Part shown: positions 1 through 13,034 of the stretch, in pieces | Position numbering within the stretch: the stretch's first letter is position 1 | How the letters are laid out: each line of letters begins with the position of its first letter | NCBI RefSeq assembly: GCF_002086815.1 | Contig: NZ_MVID01000001.1 | Span: 62,001 to 126,000, forward strand | Reading direction: 5' to 3' | Length of the DNA: 64,000 nt | Origin: Mycolicibacterium parafortuitum | Lineage (GTDB): Bacteria; Actinomycetota; Actinomycetes; Mycobacteriales; Mycobacteriaceae | Made by a program: the position numbers and the translations under genes | Notes under the pieces: model-generated | What the model was told of the DNA's origin: nothing | The model's input: only the letters and a program-made list of their open reading frames with translations | The model's database searches: none

Positions 1-125
1 TCGGGATGACCCGGGACCAGTTGATCCAGCGCTACCGCCAGATCATCGACGCCGAGATCGCCCAGCGCGAATACGAGCGGCGCCACCCGTGGCTGGCATT
101 GCGCCGCAACGCATCCGCCCAGTGA
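1..125 (+). CDS. 3' end of an unidentified gene upstream of galT
   Basis: An open frame enters from the left edge (codons begin at base 3) and stops at TGA 123-125, giving about 40 C-terminal residues that end in ALRRNASAQ. The tail is basic and charged with no membrane segment. The stop overlaps the GTG at 122 by GTGA, so this gene is probably the first gene visible of the gal operon. In other mycobacteria a sodium/solute symporter often precedes galT, and a charged cytoplasmic tail would fit that, but the fragment is too short to identify. Confidence 0.5.
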   Translation, partial: GMTRDQLIQRYRQIIDAEIAQREYERRHPWLALRRNASAQ

Positions 126-1213
126 TACCGACGACGACCCCCACCCGGTGGCAGCTCGCCGACGGACGCGAGATGTTGTTCTTCGACCTACCCGGGCGCC
201 ACAGCGACCCCGTCACCGACCGGCGGGCGCTGACACCGAACGCCCAGCCGCCATCGCAACTGCGCTTCGACCGCACCACCGGGGAGTGGGTCATCATCGC
301 CCCCGCCCGCCAGGAGCGCACCTACAAGCCACCGGCCGACCGGTGCCCGCTGTGTCCCGGACCGAGCGGACAGACCAGCGAGATCCCGGCACCCGCCTAC
401 GACGTCGTGGTCTTCGAGAACCGGTTCGCCAGCCTGGCGGGCGCCGGGCGGCCCGCGCCGGCCGATGGGGTCGCCGCGCCGTTCGTTTCGGCGCCGGGTC
501 TGGGCCGCTGCGAGGTCGTCTGCTTCACCAGCGACCACTGCGGATCCTTCGCGGCGCTCACGCCGGCCCACGCCCGCCTGGTCGTCGACGTCTGGCGGCA
601 TCGCACGCGGGATCTGCTCGCCCACGACGCAGTCGAGCAGGTGTTCTGTTTCGAAAACCGCGGCGAGGAGATCGGGGTGACCCTGACCCATCCGCACGGC
701 CAGATCTACGGCTATCCGTTCACGACACCGCGCACCACCACGATGCTCCGGCAGGCCGACACCTATCGCGCGGCGACCGGCACCAACATGTTCGGCGACA
801 TCCTGCGTCACGAGATCCGCGACGGAAGCCGCATCGTCGCCCGCACCGGCGCCTTCACCGCGTTCGTGCCGTTCGCGGCCCGGTGGCCGGTGGAAGTGCA
901 CATCTACCCGAACCGGTTCGCCCACAGCCTCGCCGACCTCGACGACGCCGAGCTGGACGATTTCGCCGACCTCTACCGGGACGTGCTGGGGCGGCTCGAC
1001 CGCATGTACGGCGCGCCGTTGCCGTACATGGCGGCGCTGCATCAGTACGCCGACGCCGACGCGCAGCGGGAAGGGTATTTCCACGCGCAGGTCATCTCGA
1101 CCCGGCGCAGCGCGGCGAAGACGAAGTACCTGGCGAGTTCGGAATCGGTGATGGGCGCGTTCATCAACGACGTCAGCCCGGAGGCCCTCGCCGCGACCCT
1201 CAGGCGGCTGTGA
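122..1213 (+). CDS. galT: Galactose-1-phosphate uridylyltransferase
   Basis: GalT exchanges UMP between UDP-glucose and galactose-1-phosphate in the cytoplasmic Leloir pathway. At 363 aa it has the usual length. The catalytic HPHGQ motif lies at residues 190-194, with the nucleophilic His at 192, and a zinc-binding CPLC pair lies at 75-78. I chose GTG 122 because it overlaps the preceding stop as GTGA; an in-frame GTG at 89 would add 11 residues and overlap the upstream gene by 37 bases. The gene overlaps galK by 4 bases, so translation is probably coupled. Family assignment is firm. Confidence 0.95.
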   Translation: MIPTTTPTRWQLADGREMLFFDLPGRHSDPVTDRRALTPNAQPPSQLRFDRTTGEWVIIAPARQERTYKPPADRCPLCPGPSGQTSEIPAPAYDVVVFENRFASLAGAGRPAPADGVAAPFVSAPGLGRCEVVCFTSDHCGSFAALTPAHARLVVDVWRHRTRDLLAHDAVEQVFCFENRGEEIGVTLTHPHGQIYGYPFTTPRTTTMLRQADTYRAATGTNMFGDILRHEIRDGSRIVARTGAFTAFVPFAARWPVEVHIYPNRFAHSLADLDDAELDDFADLYRDVLGRLDRMYGAPLPYMAALHQYADADAQREGYFHAQVISTRRSAAKTKYLASSESVMGAFINDVSPEALAATLRRL

Positions 1214-2316
1214 CAGTGACCGTGACCGCGAACATCGTCCGCTACTCGGCGCCGGGGCGGATCAACCTGATCGGCGAACACACCGACTACAACGCCGGAT
1301 TCGCGCTGCCGATCGCCTTGCCGGAGCGCACCATCGCGGTGTTCCATCCTGCCGGCGGCGACACGCTGGTGGTGCGCAGCGACCGCGCCGAACACTCCGT
1401 GTCCTTCCCCGTCACGACCCAGCCCGGGGACGTCACGGGGTGGGCCGCCTACGTCGCCGGGGTGGTGTGGGCGCTGCGCGGCGCCGGCCACCCGGTACCG
1501 GGCGGAGCGCTGCTGATCTCCGGCGGCGTCGAGATGGGCTCGGGGCTGGCGTCCTCGGCGGCGCTGGAGTGCGCGGTCCTCGGAGCGATCCTGGGCGCGG
1601 GCGGCCCACCGCTGGACCGGATGGAACAGGCCCACCTGGCCCGGCGCGCGGAGAACGAATACGTCGGTGCGCCAACCGGTCTGCTCGACCAGCTGGCCAT
1701 CCTGTTCGCCGAACCGGGATGCGCGCAGCTGATCGACTTCCGGCATCTGAGCACGGCGCCGGTGGTGTTCGACCCGGATGCGCACGGGGCGGCGTTGCTG
1801 CTGATCAACTCACACGCCCCGCACCGCCACGCCGGCGGCGAGTACGCGGCGCGGCGCGCGTCCTGTGAACGGGCCGCCGCCGCGCTCGGGGTGTCCTCGC
1901 TGCGCGACGTGCAGGGTCACGACGTCACCGCGCTCGACGCCGTGCCGGATGCCACGGACCGGCGGCGCGCCCGCCACATCCTCACCGAGAACCGGCGGGT
2001 GCTCGACACCGTGCGCGCGCTCGAGCGGTCTCGGCTGCACGAGGTCGGCGCGCTGTTGAGCGAATCGCATGCGTCGATGCGCGACGATTTCGCGATCACC
2101 ACCGAACACCTCGATCTGATCGCCGACACCGCGGTGCGGGCGGGCGCGCTGGGTGCGCGCATGACCGGCGGCGGATTCGGTGGCTGCGTGATCGCACTCG
2201 TCGACGCCACCGACGTCGACACCGTCACCGATGCCGTCCGCACCGCGACGCGCCGCGCCGGACATCCCGAGCCGTCGATCTCGCGTACCTACCCGGGCCG
2301 GGGCGCGGGCGGATGA
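1210..2316 (+). CDS. galK: Galactokinase
   Basis: A GHMP-family kinase that phosphorylates galactose at C1, supplying GalT. The product is 368 aa. The N-terminal galactokinase signature [12 protein letters not shown] is complete, the phosphate-binding loop [10 protein letters not shown] lies near residues 109-118, the probable catalytic base is Asp160 in GLLDQ, and the C-terminal GHMP motif MTGGGFGGC begins near residue 318. GTG 1210 overlaps the galT stop (GTGA). A much longer open reading of the same frame begins near base 148, but that part is an out-of-frame shadow of galT. The gene ends in an ATGA overlap with the epimerase gene. Confidence 0.95.
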   Translation: MTVTVTANIVRYSAPGRINLIGEHTDYNAGFALPIALPERTIAVFHPAGGDTLVVRSDRAEHSVSFPVTTQPGDVTGWAAYVAGVVWALRGAGHPVPGGALLISGGVEMGSGLASSAALECAVLGAILGAGGPPLDRMEQAHLARRAENEYVGAPTGLLDQLAILFAEPGCAQLIDFRHLSTAPVVFDPDAHGAALLLINSHAPHRHAGGEYAARRASCERAAAALGVSSLRDVQGHDVTALDAVPDATDRRRARHILTENRRVLDTVRALERSRLHEVGALLSESHASMRDDFAITTEHLDLIADTAVRAGALGARMTGGGFGGCVIALVDATDVDTVTDAVRTATRRAGHPEPSISRTYPGRGAGG

Positions 2317-3242
2317 CGGCGAAGGTGGGCGACGACATCGACCACGACGTGGTGTTGCAGACCGGTGACCGGGCGGTGCGTGCGGTGATCGGCCGCGTCG
2401 GTGCCGCACTGCGCGGCCTGTCGGTCGGCGGTGTCGCCCTCACACCCCTGCCGGTCGCTGGTGAGGCGCCGTACTTCTGCGGAAAGGTGTTGGTGCCGTG
2501 GCCCAACCGGGTGGCCGACGGGAAGTGGTCCCTCGACGGGCGTGCGCAGCGGTTGCCGATCACCGACCCTGTCCACCACACCGCGCTGCACGGCCTGCTG
2601 TGCGCCACCGCCTACCGGACGGTGCGGCGTTCCTCGTCGTCGATAACCCTTGCCGCGCCGGTGCCTCCGCGCGACGGTTACCCGTTCTCGCTCGACACCT
2701 CGGTCACCTACCGGCTGACGGGCGACGGCCTGCACACCACGCACGCGGTGCGCAACACGGGGGAGGCGCACGCACCGGTGGGGATCGGTGCGCACCCGTT
2801 CCTGACCATCGGCGACGTCCCGGCCGACAGTCTGACCCTCACGGTCGACGGTGAGCGCCACGTCGACGTCGACGGCCGACTGATCCCGGTCGGCACGAGC
2901 GCGGTGGACGGCACCCGGTGGGACCTGCGCGGCGGCCGCCCGGTCGCCGACCTCGACCTCGATGACTGCTGGGCGGTTCGGCTCGGCGCCGGCGGCCGCA
3001 CCCATACGCTGCGCGCCGGCGACGGACGGTCCGTATCACTGTGGGCCGATCCGGGATTCGCGTACGTGCACGTATTCGTCACCCGGGCATTCCCGACCGC
3101 GGACGGTGACGTGACCGCCGTGGCGCTCGAACCCATGACCGCCGAGGCGAACGCGCTCAACAGCGGGCACGGGCTGCGGTGGCTGGCCCCCGGCGAGGTC
3201 TTCTCCGCGTCGTGGGCGATCCGCTACCGCGACGGCTCGTGA
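2313..3242 (+). CDS. Aldose 1-epimerase family protein (GalM-like)
   Basis: Third gene of the gal operon, 309 aa, starting at an ATGA overlap with galK. Aldose 1-epimerases interconvert alpha and beta anomers and feed the alpha form to GalK. The family residues are present: His93 in TALHGL, catalytic His161 in GAHPF, and the general-base Glu273 in VALEPMT near the C-terminus. The motif PWPNRVADG is typical of actinobacterial GalM-like proteins. Exact sugar specificity cannot be read from sequence, though the operon argues for galactose. It ends 13 bases before a convergent gene on the minus strand. Confidence 0.88.
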   Translation: MTAKVGDDIDHDVVLQTGDRAVRAVIGRVGAALRGLSVGGVALTPLPVAGEAPYFCGKVLVPWPNRVADGKWSLDGRAQRLPITDPVHHTALHGLLCATAYRTVRRSSSSITLAAPVPPRDGYPFSLDTSVTYRLTGDGLHTTHAVRNTGEAHAPVGIGAHPFLTIGDVPADSLTLTVDGERHVDVDGRLIPVGTSAVDGTRWDLRGGRPVADLDLDDCWAVRLGAGGRTHTLRAGDGRSVSLWADPGFAYVHVFVTRAFPTADGDVTAVALEPMTAEANALNSGHGLRWLAPGEVFSASWAIRYRDGS

Positions 3243-3255
3243 GGTGCGACGGATC

Positions 3256-4370
3256 TCATGGCGCGACGGTCAACCAGTCGGCGAAACCGGACGGGTCGTG
3301 ACGGCCCAGCGCCCCGTGCTCGAACAGGCCCCACCCCTCGCGCTCGGTGCCGTCGGCATCGCGGCACACGGCACGGCCGACGTGGTCGATGACGCCGAAG
3401 CCGGCGCGGCCGACGATCGCGGGATCGGTCATGTCGTAGGTGAGGCGTTCGGTGAAGTTCTCGCCCTTCCACATCCCGTGCAGCCAGTCCGAGTCGCCGC
3501 CGTACCCGCCGCCGACGTGAATCGGCACGGGCAGTTTGGATTCCACGTCGAACCTGACCGGGCTGCCGTCCAGCGCGGTCGCCTCGATCGTCGCGCCGGT
3601 CGGGATGCGGGTGCCGGAGCGGTAGTGGATCTTGACCCGCGGCCAACCCAGCTGCTCGACGCGGCCGTCCTTCCAGATCCGGCTGCAGTCGTTGAGGGAG
3701 CGGAAACCCTGCGGGTCCTCCTGGATGATGATCACGATGCCGAAGTCGTCGAAGGCCATCGGCACGTAGAGCCACCACATGCCCTCGAACGGCGGATCGT
3801 CGGGACGTCCGGGCGGTTCGGCCTCACCGATCGGCCGGATACCCCACGACCGGTCCCGGGTGCCGATCCAGCGGTCGGGGTCGACGGCGATGTCGGCGCC
3901 GTCGATGGACAACTGGCCGCTCCACGAGCCGACCTGGGCGAAGCGCTGTGCGTCCAGGGTCACCCGGGTGCCGCGCCGCATGATGTGCGGCTGCTCCTGG
4001 ACGGCGTCGAACAGCCCCTCCCAGGTGAGATCCGCTGCGATGCCCTCGGTTTCGTCGAGCACGATGCGCAGCTTGCGCAGCGGCTCGATGACCTCGACGC
4101 GGTAGTTGCCGATGTGCTGGTTGAGCCGGTCCTGGTCGATCGCGTCGGACAGGTGCACCGCGGTCTGGGTGTCACCGCGTCTTACCAGGAAGAACGCGTC
4201 CTTCACGCCGAGGTTCGGGTAGTAGCCGAGTCCGGTGATGACGAAGATGTCGCCGGTGCGGTCGTGAGCGTTGAAGTACGACCGGTCATAGAAGTTGCGA
4301 TCCGAGGAACCGGGCCACGCGATCGGCTGCGGGATCTGGTGTACCGGGTATTCGTCCATCGGTCCGAGCA

Positions 4371-4371
<1 letters not shown>
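3256..4371 (-). CDS. Conserved protein paired with a kinase-fold gene
   Basis: A 371-aa protein with no signal peptide and no membrane segment. It is rich in aromatic residues and beta-forming stretches (for example SWSGQLSIDG and EGMWWLYVPM). The overall pattern recalls the AttH/CrtC-type lipocalin-like fold, but I cannot confirm that and assign no reaction. ATG 4371 overlaps the stop of the upstream phosphotransferase gene (ATGA), so the two are translationally coupled and probably work together. The reading continues open upstream inside the kinase gene, but that part is a shadow. It is convergent with the gal operon. Confidence 0.75.
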
Positions 4372-6176
<1,805 letters not shown>

Positions 6177-6199
6177 GGACGGCCGAGCGCGCTTGGCAC

Positions 6200-6976
6200 T
6201 CAGCCGCGGGCGATCTGGTCCTTGTTGCGCTGCGACACCTCACTGAACCGGTCACCGAGGGCGTCGAGGTCACGGTGCTGGGCGAACGCGATCGCCTCCT
6301 CGGCGGCCAGCGCCGGGTCGACGACCGCTGCCGCGCCGGTCGTGTAGATCTCCTTCAGGCCGCGCATCGTCGGGCGCGGCACCTCGGCGATCTGGCGAGC
6401 CAGCTCGATCGCCCGCTCCATCAACCGCTCGTGGGCCACCACCTCGGTCACCAGCCCGATGCGTTCGGCGCGCGCGGCGTCGACCACTTCACCGGTCATC
6501 GACAGCCGCCGAGCCATCGCGGCGCCGACGAGCTGCGGCAACCGCGCCGTCATCCCGCCGCCCGGCAGGATGCCCACCCGCGCATGCGTGTCGGCGAACA
6601 CCGCACGCTCCGAGGCGATCATGAAGTCGCAGCCGAGCGCCATCTCCAGCCCGCCGGTGAAGGTGGCGCCGTTGATCGCGCCGACCACCGGCGTGCGCAT
6701 GTTCGCCACCGCGGTGATGCAGCTCTGTGAGCGGAACTCCTCGAAGTACGACAGCCCGTCGCGCGCAGCCTCTTTCAGGTCGACGCCGGCGCAGAACGCC
6801 GGATCGGCGCCGGTGAGCACGACGGCACGCACCGACGCGTCGGAGTCCGCGGCGGTCAGCGCCGCGTAGGTGGCCCGGATCAGGTCGCGGCTGAGCGCAT
6901 TGCGGGACGACGGCCGGTTCAGCGTGATCACCCGGACGAAGTCGTGATCGGCGGTCATCGCCAACTCTGCGGACAT
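6200..6976 (-). CDS. Enoyl-CoA hydratase/isomerase family (crotonase)
   Basis: A 258-aa crotonase-fold protein. The first oxyanion-hole segment is AFCAGVDLKE and the second is GGLEMALG. The Glu equivalent to rat hydratase Glu144 is present in GGLEMA. The position equivalent to Glu164 falls in FADTHARVG and is His, a change seen in many actinobacterial crotonases, so simple hydratase chemistry should not be assumed. ATG 6976 was chosen; MTADHD at 6958 is an alternative. It begins 13 bases after the nuoN stop on the same strand and could be read through from the nuo operon. Confidence 0.88.
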   Translation of the reverse strand: MSAELAMTADHDFVRVITLNRPSSRNALSRDLIRATYAALTAADSDASVRAVVLTGADPAFCAGVDLKEAARDGLSYFEEFRSQSCITAVANMRTPVVGAINGATFTGGLEMALGCDFMIASERAVFADTHARVGILPGGGMTARLPQLVGAAMARRLSMTGEVVDAARAERIGLVTEVVAHERLMERAIELARQIAEVPRPTMRGLKEIYTTGAAAVVDPALAAEEAIAFAQHRDLDALGDRFSEVSQRNKDQIARG

Positions 6977-6989
6977 GTCTACTTTGCTA

Positions 6990-8567
6990 TCAGAAGAACC
7001 GGTCGGCCGAGTCGGCCAGGTCCAGCAACGGCTGCGGCAGCGCCCCGAGCGCGAACGTGACCGCCGCGGTGACGGTGACGACGGCCGTGGTCAGCGCGCT
7101 GGGCACCACGACCGTCGGCGCGTCGTCGGGCCGGTCGGTGAAGAACATCAACACGATCACCCGCACGTAGAAGTACGCCGCGATCGCGCTGGCGATGACA
7201 CCGACCACGACCAGCGGGATCGCCCCGCCTTCGCCGGCGGCCTTGAACACCGCGAACTTGCTGACGAACCCGCTCGTCAGCGGGATGCCGGCGAACGCGA
7301 GCAGGAACAGCGAGAACACGATGCCGGTCAACGGATACCGCCTGCCCAACCCGGCCCACCGCGCCAGCGTGCTGTCCTCGTGCCCGTCGGCGTCGCGCAC
7401 CATCCCGACCACCGCGAACGCGCCGACGGTGGAGAAGCCGTACGCGAACAGATAGAACAGCGTCGACGACACCCCCGCTTCGTTGCCCGCGATCACGCCG
7501 GTCAGGATGAACCCACTGTGGGCGACCGCCGAGTATCCGAGCATGCGTTTGACGTCGTTCTGGGTCACCGCCGTGACGGTGCCGACGATCATCGTCAGGA
7601 TCGCGATCGCCCACAGCACCGGTCGCCAGTCGTCGCGCAGCTCCGGCAGCGCGACGTAGAACAGGCGCAGCATCGCGCCGAACGCGGCGATCTTCGTGGC
7701 GGCCGCCATGAACGCGGTGATCGGCGTCGGCGCGCCCTGGTAGACGTCCGGGATCCACGAATGGAACGGCACCGCACCGACTTTGAACAGCACACCGACG
7801 AGCAGCAGCGCGATCCCGATCAACGCCAGCGATGACCGGCCCTCGCCCGCCGCGACCGCGTCGGCAATGCCCTGCAGTTTCAGCGTTCCCGCGTACCCGT
7901 ACATCATGGCCGCGCCGTACAGGAAGAACGCCGACGAGAACGCGCCCAGCAGAAAGTATTTCAGTGACGACTCCTGCGACAGCAGCCTGCGCCGCCGGGC
8001 CAGCCCGCACAGCAGGTACAGCGGCAGCGACAGCACCTCGAGCGCGATGAACATCGTCAGCAGATCGTCGGCGGCCGGGAACAGCAACATCCCGGCGACG
8101 GCAAACATGGTCAGCGGGAACACCTCGGTCTGGACGACACCCAGTCTGGTCGCGACCTTCTCGGCGACACTGCCCGCGACCGCGGACGCCTGCGGGGTGA
8201 AGGCGTCCAGACCCCGGATGCCGTCGGCCTCGACGTCGGCGGTGGGCTGTCGCTCGCCGATCAGCAGCACGCCCAGCACCCCGACCATCAGGATGGTGCC
8301 CTGGAGGAACAGTGCGGGCCCGTCGACGGCGACCGCGCCCATCACCGCCGACACCCCCGCCCCGCCGTGCAGGTCGCGGCCCACCAGGACGACGGCGACC
8401 AGTGCGGCGACCAACGCGACCAGGCTGAGCCAGACCTGCGCGCCGTAGCGGCGATTCCGCGGCAGGAAAGCCTCGACGAGTACCCCGAGGACCGCGGCGC
8501 CGAGCACGATGAGCATCGGGGACAGGTAGAAGTACTCCACCGACGGTGTCGGTAACGAAAGGTTCAT
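6990..8567 (-). CDS. nuoN: NADH-quinone oxidoreductase subunit N
   Basis: An antiporter-like, proton-translocating membrane subunit of complex I; 525 aa with about 14 hydrophobic helices. The discontinuous-helix Lys and His regions are visible in LLLVGVLFKVGAVPFHSW and MAAATKIAAF. ATG 8567 overlaps the nuoM stop (ATGA). Last subunit gene of the nuo operon. The reading frame continues far upstream inside nuoM, but that part is a shadow. Confidence 0.96.
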   Translation of the reverse strand: MNLSLPTPSVEYFYLSPMLIVLGAAVLGVLVEAFLPRNRRYGAQVWLSLVALVAALVAVVLVGRDLHGGAGVSAVMGAVAVDGPALFLQGTILMVGVLGVLLIGERQPTADVEADGIRGLDAFTPQASAVAGSVAEKVATRLGVVQTEVFPLTMFAVAGMLLFPAADDLLTMFIALEVLSLPLYLLCGLARRRRLLSQESSLKYFLLGAFSSAFFLYGAAMMYGYAGTLKLQGIADAVAAGEGRSSLALIGIALLLVGVLFKVGAVPFHSWIPDVYQGAPTPITAFMAAATKIAAFGAMLRLFYVALPELRDDWRPVLWAIAILTMIVGTVTAVTQNDVKRMLGYSAVAHSGFILTGVIAGNEAGVSSTLFYLFAYGFSTVGAFAVVGMVRDADGHEDSTLARWAGLGRRYPLTGIVFSLFLLAFAGIPLTSGFVSKFAVFKAAGEGGAIPLVVVGVIASAIAAYFYVRVIVLMFFTDRPDDAPTVVVPSALTTAVVTVTAAVTFALGALPQPLLDLADSADRFF

Positions 8568-10141
8568 CGGGCCGGGCCTTCCGCCATCCGGGGTGCGGGG
8601 TCGCTCTGTTCGACGGTCGTCAACGTGTGGGTGACCGCCGGGTTGATGATGTCGAGTGCGGGCTTGGGATAGATGCCGAGCACCAGCAGCAGCGCGATCA
8701 GCGGGACGACGACCGCGAGTTCGCGGGGCAGCAGATCGCGGATCTTGTGTTCGCCGTGCTCCAGCGCCGCCGGGACGGGCCCGGTCATCATCCGCTGGTA
8801 CATCCACAGGATGTAGATCGCCGACAGCACCAGGGCGCTGGCCGCGAGCACCGCCAGCACCGGGTAGCGGGTGAACGTGCCGATCAGGACCAGGAACTCG
8901 CTGATGAACGGCGCCAACCCGGGCAGCGACAGCGTGGCCAGGCCGGCGACCAAGAAGGTCCCGGCCAGTACCGGCGCGACCTTCTGCACACCGCCGTAGG
9001 CGCTGATGAGCCGGGATCCGCGCTGAGACACCAGGAATCCGGCGATCAGGAACAGCGCGGCGGTCGAGATGCCGTGGTTGACCATGTACAGCGTGGATCC
9101 GGACTGGCCCTGGGTGGTCATCACGAAGATGCCCAGGATGATGAACCCGAAATGCGAGATCGAGGTGTAGGCGATCAACCGCATCACATCGGTCTGACCG
9201 ATGGCGACGACGGCTCCGTACACGATGCCGATCACGGCCAGCGTGATGATCGCCGGGCTGAACCAGACCGCCGAATCCGGGAACAGCGGAAGGCAGTAGC
9301 GGATCATGCCGAACGTGCCGACCTTGTCCATGATCGCCATCATCAGCACGGCGCTGGCCGGGGTGGCCTCGACCGCGGCGTCGGGCAGCCAGCGGTGGAA
9401 CGGCCACAACGGCGCCTTCACCGCGAACGCGAACATGAAGCCGCCGAACAACAGGTGCATCACAGCGGGATTGACGACGAACTCGCCGGAGGTTACCGCC
9501 GCGACGATGGCGCGGAAGTCGAACGTGCCCGCGGTGAACGCGTCGCTGGTGGCGGTCGCGACGTAGAGCCCGACCACCGCGGCCAGCATGATCAGACCGC
9601 CGAACAGGTTGTACAGCAGGAACTTCACCGCGGCCCTGCTGCGGTGCTCACCGCCGAAGCCGCCGATCAGGAAGTACATCGGGATCAGCATGGCCTCGAA
9701 GAACACGTAGAACAGCAGGATGTCGAGCGACACCAGCGAGATCAGCACCATGCCCTCGACGGCCAGCGTCAGCGCGAAATAGATGTGGGTGGACCGGCCA
9801 CCCCAGCTGACCCGGTCGCGGGCGTCGTTCCACCCGGCGACGATCAGCAGCGGCAACAGCACCGCGGTCAGCACCACCAAGGCCAGCGCGATCCCGTCGA
9901 CGCCCAGGATGTAGCCGGTGCCGAAAGACGGTATCCACCGGTAGTTCTCGACGAACTGGAACTGCTCGCCGCCCGGATCGAAGTTCACCGCGATGACGGC
10001 GGCGACCACCAGCACGGCCAGGGACACCGCCAGCGCCACCCATTTCGCGAGGTGGCGCGCCGCGGCGGGCAACACCAGCACCAGGGCCGCGCCGAGCATC
10101 GGGATCGCCCACAGCACGGTCAGCACCGGAATCGAGGTCAC
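8564..10141 (-). CDS. nuoM: NADH-quinone oxidoreductase subunit M
   Basis: A second antiporter-like proton channel subunit, 525 aa with about 14 helices. Diagnostic segments are [16 protein letters not shown] with the conserved Glu in helix 5, [18 protein letters not shown], and [12 protein letters not shown] 10141 gives a GTGA overlap with the nuoL stop; the adjacent GTG at 10144 would add one residue. It lies between nuoL and nuoN in standard order. Confidence 0.96.
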   Translation of the reverse strand: MTSIPVLTVLWAIPMLGAALVLVLPAAARHLAKWVALAVSLAVLVVAAVIAVNFDPGGEQFQFVENYRWIPSFGTGYILGVDGIALALVVLTAVLLPLLIVAGWNDARDRVSWGGRSTHIYFALTLAVEGMVLISLVSLDILLFYVFFEAMLIPMYFLIGGFGGEHRSRAAVKFLLYNLFGGLIMLAAVVGLYVATATSDAFTAGTFDFRAIVAAVTSGEFVVNPAVMHLLFGGFMFAFAVKAPLWPFHRWLPDAAVEATPASAVLMMAIMDKVGTFGMIRYCLPLFPDSAVWFSPAIITLAVIGIVYGAVVAIGQTDVMRLIAYTSISHFGFIILGIFVMTTQGQSGSTLYMVNHGISTAALFLIAGFLVSQRGSRLISAYGGVQKVAPVLAGTFLVAGLATLSLPGLAPFISEFLVLIGTFTRYPVLAVLAASALVLSAIYILWMYQRMMTGPVPAALEHGEHKIRDLLPRELAVVVPLIALLLVLGIYPKPALDIINPAVTHTLTTVEQSDPAPRMAEGPAR

Positions 10142-12018
10142 CACAGGTTCACCGCCAGGATCATCGCGACGACGGCCGCCGCGCCCGCCAGCATGGACAG
10201 CGCGTACGAGCGGGCGAACCCGGTCTGCAACCGCCGCAACCCTTCCGAGAGGCGCGACACCGCGGCCGCGAGCCCGCCGGCCGCCCCGTCGACCGCGTCG
10301 TCGTCGATCTCGACCAACCCGCGGGTGAACGCCAGACCCGGCCGCATCAGCACCCTTTCGTTGAACGCGTCACCGTAGAGGTCCCGCCGCGCGGCGACGG
10401 TCAGCGGCGACCCGTCCGGCACGTCCACGGGCACCGGGCGGCGGCCGTACATGCGGTACGCGACGCCGATGCCGACCGCGACGACGGACAACACGATGAC
10501 GGTCACCACCCACACCGGCAGCACGTGGTGGATCTCGTGCGCGCCGACCACCGGTTCGAGCCAGTGCTCCAGCGTGCCGCCGATCGCCAGCGCGCCACCT
10601 GCGGTGACCGAGCCGATCGCGAGCAGGATCATCGGCCACGTCATCACCGCGGGCGCCTCATGGGGATGCGAGTGTTCGGCCCAGCGCTTCTCGCCGAAGA
10701 ACGTCATCAGCATCACCCGCGTCATGTAGAACGCGGTGATCCCGGCGCCGAGAATCGTTGCGCCGCCGAGCACCACGCCCTTGAGCCCGCCGGCGCCCAG
10801 GGCGGCCTCGATGATGCCGTCCTTGGAGAAGAACCCGGCCAGCGGCGGAATGCCGATGATCGCCAGGTAACCGAGCCCGAACGTGACGAACGTGACGGGC
10901 AGCGCGCGACGCAGGCCGCCGTAGTGGCGCATGTTCACCTCGTCGTCCATCGCGTGCATCACCGACCCGGCGCCGAGGAACAGCCCCGCCTTGAAGAAGC
11001 CGTGGGTGAGCAGGTGCATGATCGCGAACGCGTACCCGGCAGGTCCCAGGCCGGCGGCGAGCACCATGTAACCGATCTGGCTCATCGTCGATGCGGCCAG
11101 TGCCTTCTTGATGTCGTCTTTCGCGCATCCGATCACAGCACCGAACAGCAGCGTGACGGCGCCGACCACCACGACGGCGGTCTGCGCGTGCGGGGCCAGG
11201 TCGAAGACGGGGCCCGACCGCACGATCAGGTAGACACCGGCGGTGACCATCGTCGCGGCGTGGATGAGTGCCGACACCGGGGTGGGGCCCTCCATCGCGT
11301 CGCCGAGCCAGGACTGCAGCGGCACCTGTGCCGACTTGCCGCACGCGGCCAGCAGTAGCGCGAGCCCGATCGCGGTCAGCGTGCCCTCGCCGAGTTGTGG
11401 TGCGGCGGCGAACACGTCGCCGAATCCGACCGCCCCGACGGCCGCGAACATCACCATCAGCGCGACCGCCAACCCGATGTCGCCGACCCGGTTGACCACG
11501 AACGCCTTCTTGGCCGCCGTCGCCGCCGACGGTTTGTACGACCAGAATCCGATCAGCAGATACGACGCCAGGCCCACCCCCTCCCAACCCATGTACAGGC
11601 CGAGGTAGTTGTCGGCGAGCACCAACAGCAGCATCGCCGCCAGGAACAGGTTGAGGTAACCGAAAAAACGTCTGCGGCCGGGGTCCTCCTTCATGTACCC
11701 GATCGAGTAGATGTGGATCAGCGATCCGACACCGGTGATCAGCAACACGAAACACATGGAGAGCTGGTCGAGGTGCAGTCCGAAGTCGACGCGCAACTCG
11801 CCGACCGGAACCCAGCTGAACAGCGTCTCACCGGTAGCCCGGTGTTCGGCGTCGCGGCCGGCCATGTCCACGAACAACACGGCCGCGCAGGCGAAGGAAG
11901 CCAGCGCCGCCAACGTCCCGACCAGGTGACCCCAGCCGTCGGCACGCCGGCCCGCCAGCAGCAGGACCGCCGCGCCCGCCAGTGGGAGCGCGATCAAGAG
12001 CCACACCGGTAGTGTCAT
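10138..12018 (-). CDS. nuoL: NADH-quinone oxidoreductase subunit L
   Basis: The distal antiporter-like subunit, 626 aa, with the long C-terminal lateral helix that runs along the membrane arm. Motifs include [35 protein letters not shown] and [12 protein letters not shown]. The start ATG 12018 has an AGGGG ribosome site a few bases upstream and lies 7 bases after the nuoK stop, one of the few small gaps in the operon. Confidence 0.97.
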   Translation of the reverse strand: MTLPVWLLIALPLAGAAVLLLAGRRADGWGHLVGTLAALASFACAAVLFVDMAGRDAEHRATGETLFSWVPVGELRVDFGLHLDQLSMCFVLLITGVGSLIHIYSIGYMKEDPGRRRFFGYLNLFLAAMLLLVLADNYLGLYMGWEGVGLASYLLIGFWSYKPSAATAAKKAFVVNRVGDIGLAVALMVMFAAVGAVGFGDVFAAAPQLGEGTLTAIGLALLLAACGKSAQVPLQSWLGDAMEGPTPVSALIHAATMVTAGVYLIVRSGPVFDLAPHAQTAVVVVGAVTLLFGAVIGCAKDDIKKALAASTMSQIGYMVLAAGLGPAGYAFAIMHLLTHGFFKAGLFLGAGSVMHAMDDEVNMRHYGGLRRALPVTFVTFGLGYLAIIGIPPLAGFFSKDGIIEAALGAGGLKGVVLGGATILGAGITAFYMTRVMLMTFFGEKRWAEHSHPHEAPAVMTWPMILLAIGSVTAGGALAIGGTLEHWLEPVVGAHEIHHVLPVWVVTVIVLSVVAVGIGVAYRMYGRRPVPVDVPDGSPLTVAARRDLYGDAFNERVLMRPGLAFTRGLVEIDDDAVDGAAGGLAAAVSRLSEGLRRLQTGFARSYALSMLAGAAAVVAMILAVNLW

Positions 12019-12025
12019 GAAACCC

Positions 12026-12325
12026 CTAGTGTTTCAGCAGGCTTGCCGCGTCGACGCTCGCCGAGCGCCGGGTCCGGAACACCGTCATGATGATGGCCAG
12101 GCCGATCACCACCGCGCAGGCGGCGACGACCATCGTGAAGAACGCGACCATCTGGCCGTCCAGGTTGCCCTGGATGCGGGAGAACGCGACGAACGCCAGG
12201 TTCGCCGCGTTGAGCATCAGCTCGACACACATGAACATCACGATCGCGTTGCGCCGCAGCAGAACTCCGGCAGCGCCGATGGTGAACAGCAGCGCCGAGA
12301 GGTAGAGGTAGTTATCGGGATTCAT
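12026..12325 (-). CDS. nuoK: NADH-quinone oxidoreductase subunit K
   Basis: A small three-helix membrane subunit, 99 aa, near the usual length for NuoK. The conserved buried Glu is in [15 protein letters not shown] start at ATG 12325 ([10 protein letters not shown]); an in-frame upstream start at 12343 would add six residues and lies deeper in nuoJ. It overlaps the nuoJ 3' end by 14 bases. Confidence 0.96.
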   Translation of the reverse strand: MNPDNYLYLSALLFTIGAAGVLLRRNAIVMFMCVELMLNAANLAFVAFSRIQGNLDGQMVAFFTMVVAACAVVIGLAIIMTVFRTRRSASVDAASLLKH

Positions 12326-13034
12326 GCTCACCCCCGTCCGCACCTTCTGGCATCGGGCGGACCTGCAGGATCGCGCTGACCGACAGCTCCGAGGCCGAAC
12401 CGTCGGGCAACCGGGCCGGCACGTCGACGGCGTTGTGCCGCGCGTACACGCCGGGGTTGGGCAGGGTCGTCGCGTGCATACCGGGCGCGAACCGTTCCAC
12501 GGCGAGTTCGCGCTGGGACTTGCGGCGCTGGAAACGCTCTCGGTGCGCGAGCACCATCGCCCCGAGCGCCGCGGTGATCAGCAGCGCGCCGGTCAGCTCG
12601 AACGCCCACAGATACCGGGTGAAGATCAGCGCGGCCAGCCCCTCGACGTTGCCGCCGGCATTGGCCTGCTCGATCCCGACGAATCCGTGCACCGAGACCG
12701 TGCCGATTCCGGCGATCAGCAGGACGCCGAACCCGATACCGACCGCGATCGCCGCAACCCGTTGCCCGCGAAGGGTTTCCACCAGGGATTCCGACGAGTC
12801 CACGCCGATCAGCATCAGCACGAACAGGAACAGCATCATCACCGCGCCGGTGTAGACCACGATCTGCACCACCCCCAGGAACGGGGCGCCCTGCGCGATG
12901 TAGAGCACGGCCAACGAGATCATCGTGGTCGCCAACGCCATCGCCGAGTAGACGGCCTTCGGTGCGGCGACCACCCCGAGCGCGCCGGCGACCGCGATCA
13001 CCGCCATCACCCAGAACAGGATGGTCTCCGTCAT
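12312..13034 (-). CDS. nuoJ: NADH-quinone oxidoreductase subunit J
   Basis: A five-helix membrane subunit, 240 aa. The central helix carries [19 protein letters not shown], the pi-bulge helix region of complex I. The C-terminus is a long hydrophilic tail of about 70 residues, longer than in enterobacteria, a feature I associate with actinobacterial NuoJ. ATG 13034 overlaps the nuoI stop (ATGA). Confidence 0.95.
   Translation of the reverse strand: MTETILFWVMAVIAVAGALGVVAAPKAVYSAMALATTMISLAVLYIAQGAPFLGVVQIVVYTGAVMMLFLFVLMLIGVDSSESLVETLRGQRVAAIAVGIGFGVLLIAGIGTVSVHGFVGIEQANAGGNVEGLAALIFTRYLWAFELTGALLITAALGAMVLAHRERFQRRKSQRELAVERFAPGMHATTLPNPGVYARHNAVDVPARLPDGSASELSVSAILQVRPMPEGADGGEHESR

Noticed and set aside
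148..1209. N-terminal 354 codons of the long frame that contains galK
   Set aside because: Out-of-frame reading of galT; the true galK start is GTG 1210 with the GTGA overlap and the GRINLIGEH motif soon after.
8546..10378. 610-codon open reading on the plus strand across nuoM/nuoL
   Set aside because: Antisense shadow in high-GC DNA; composition is dominated by Arg, Gly, Gln and His and the opposite frame encodes clear nuo subunits.
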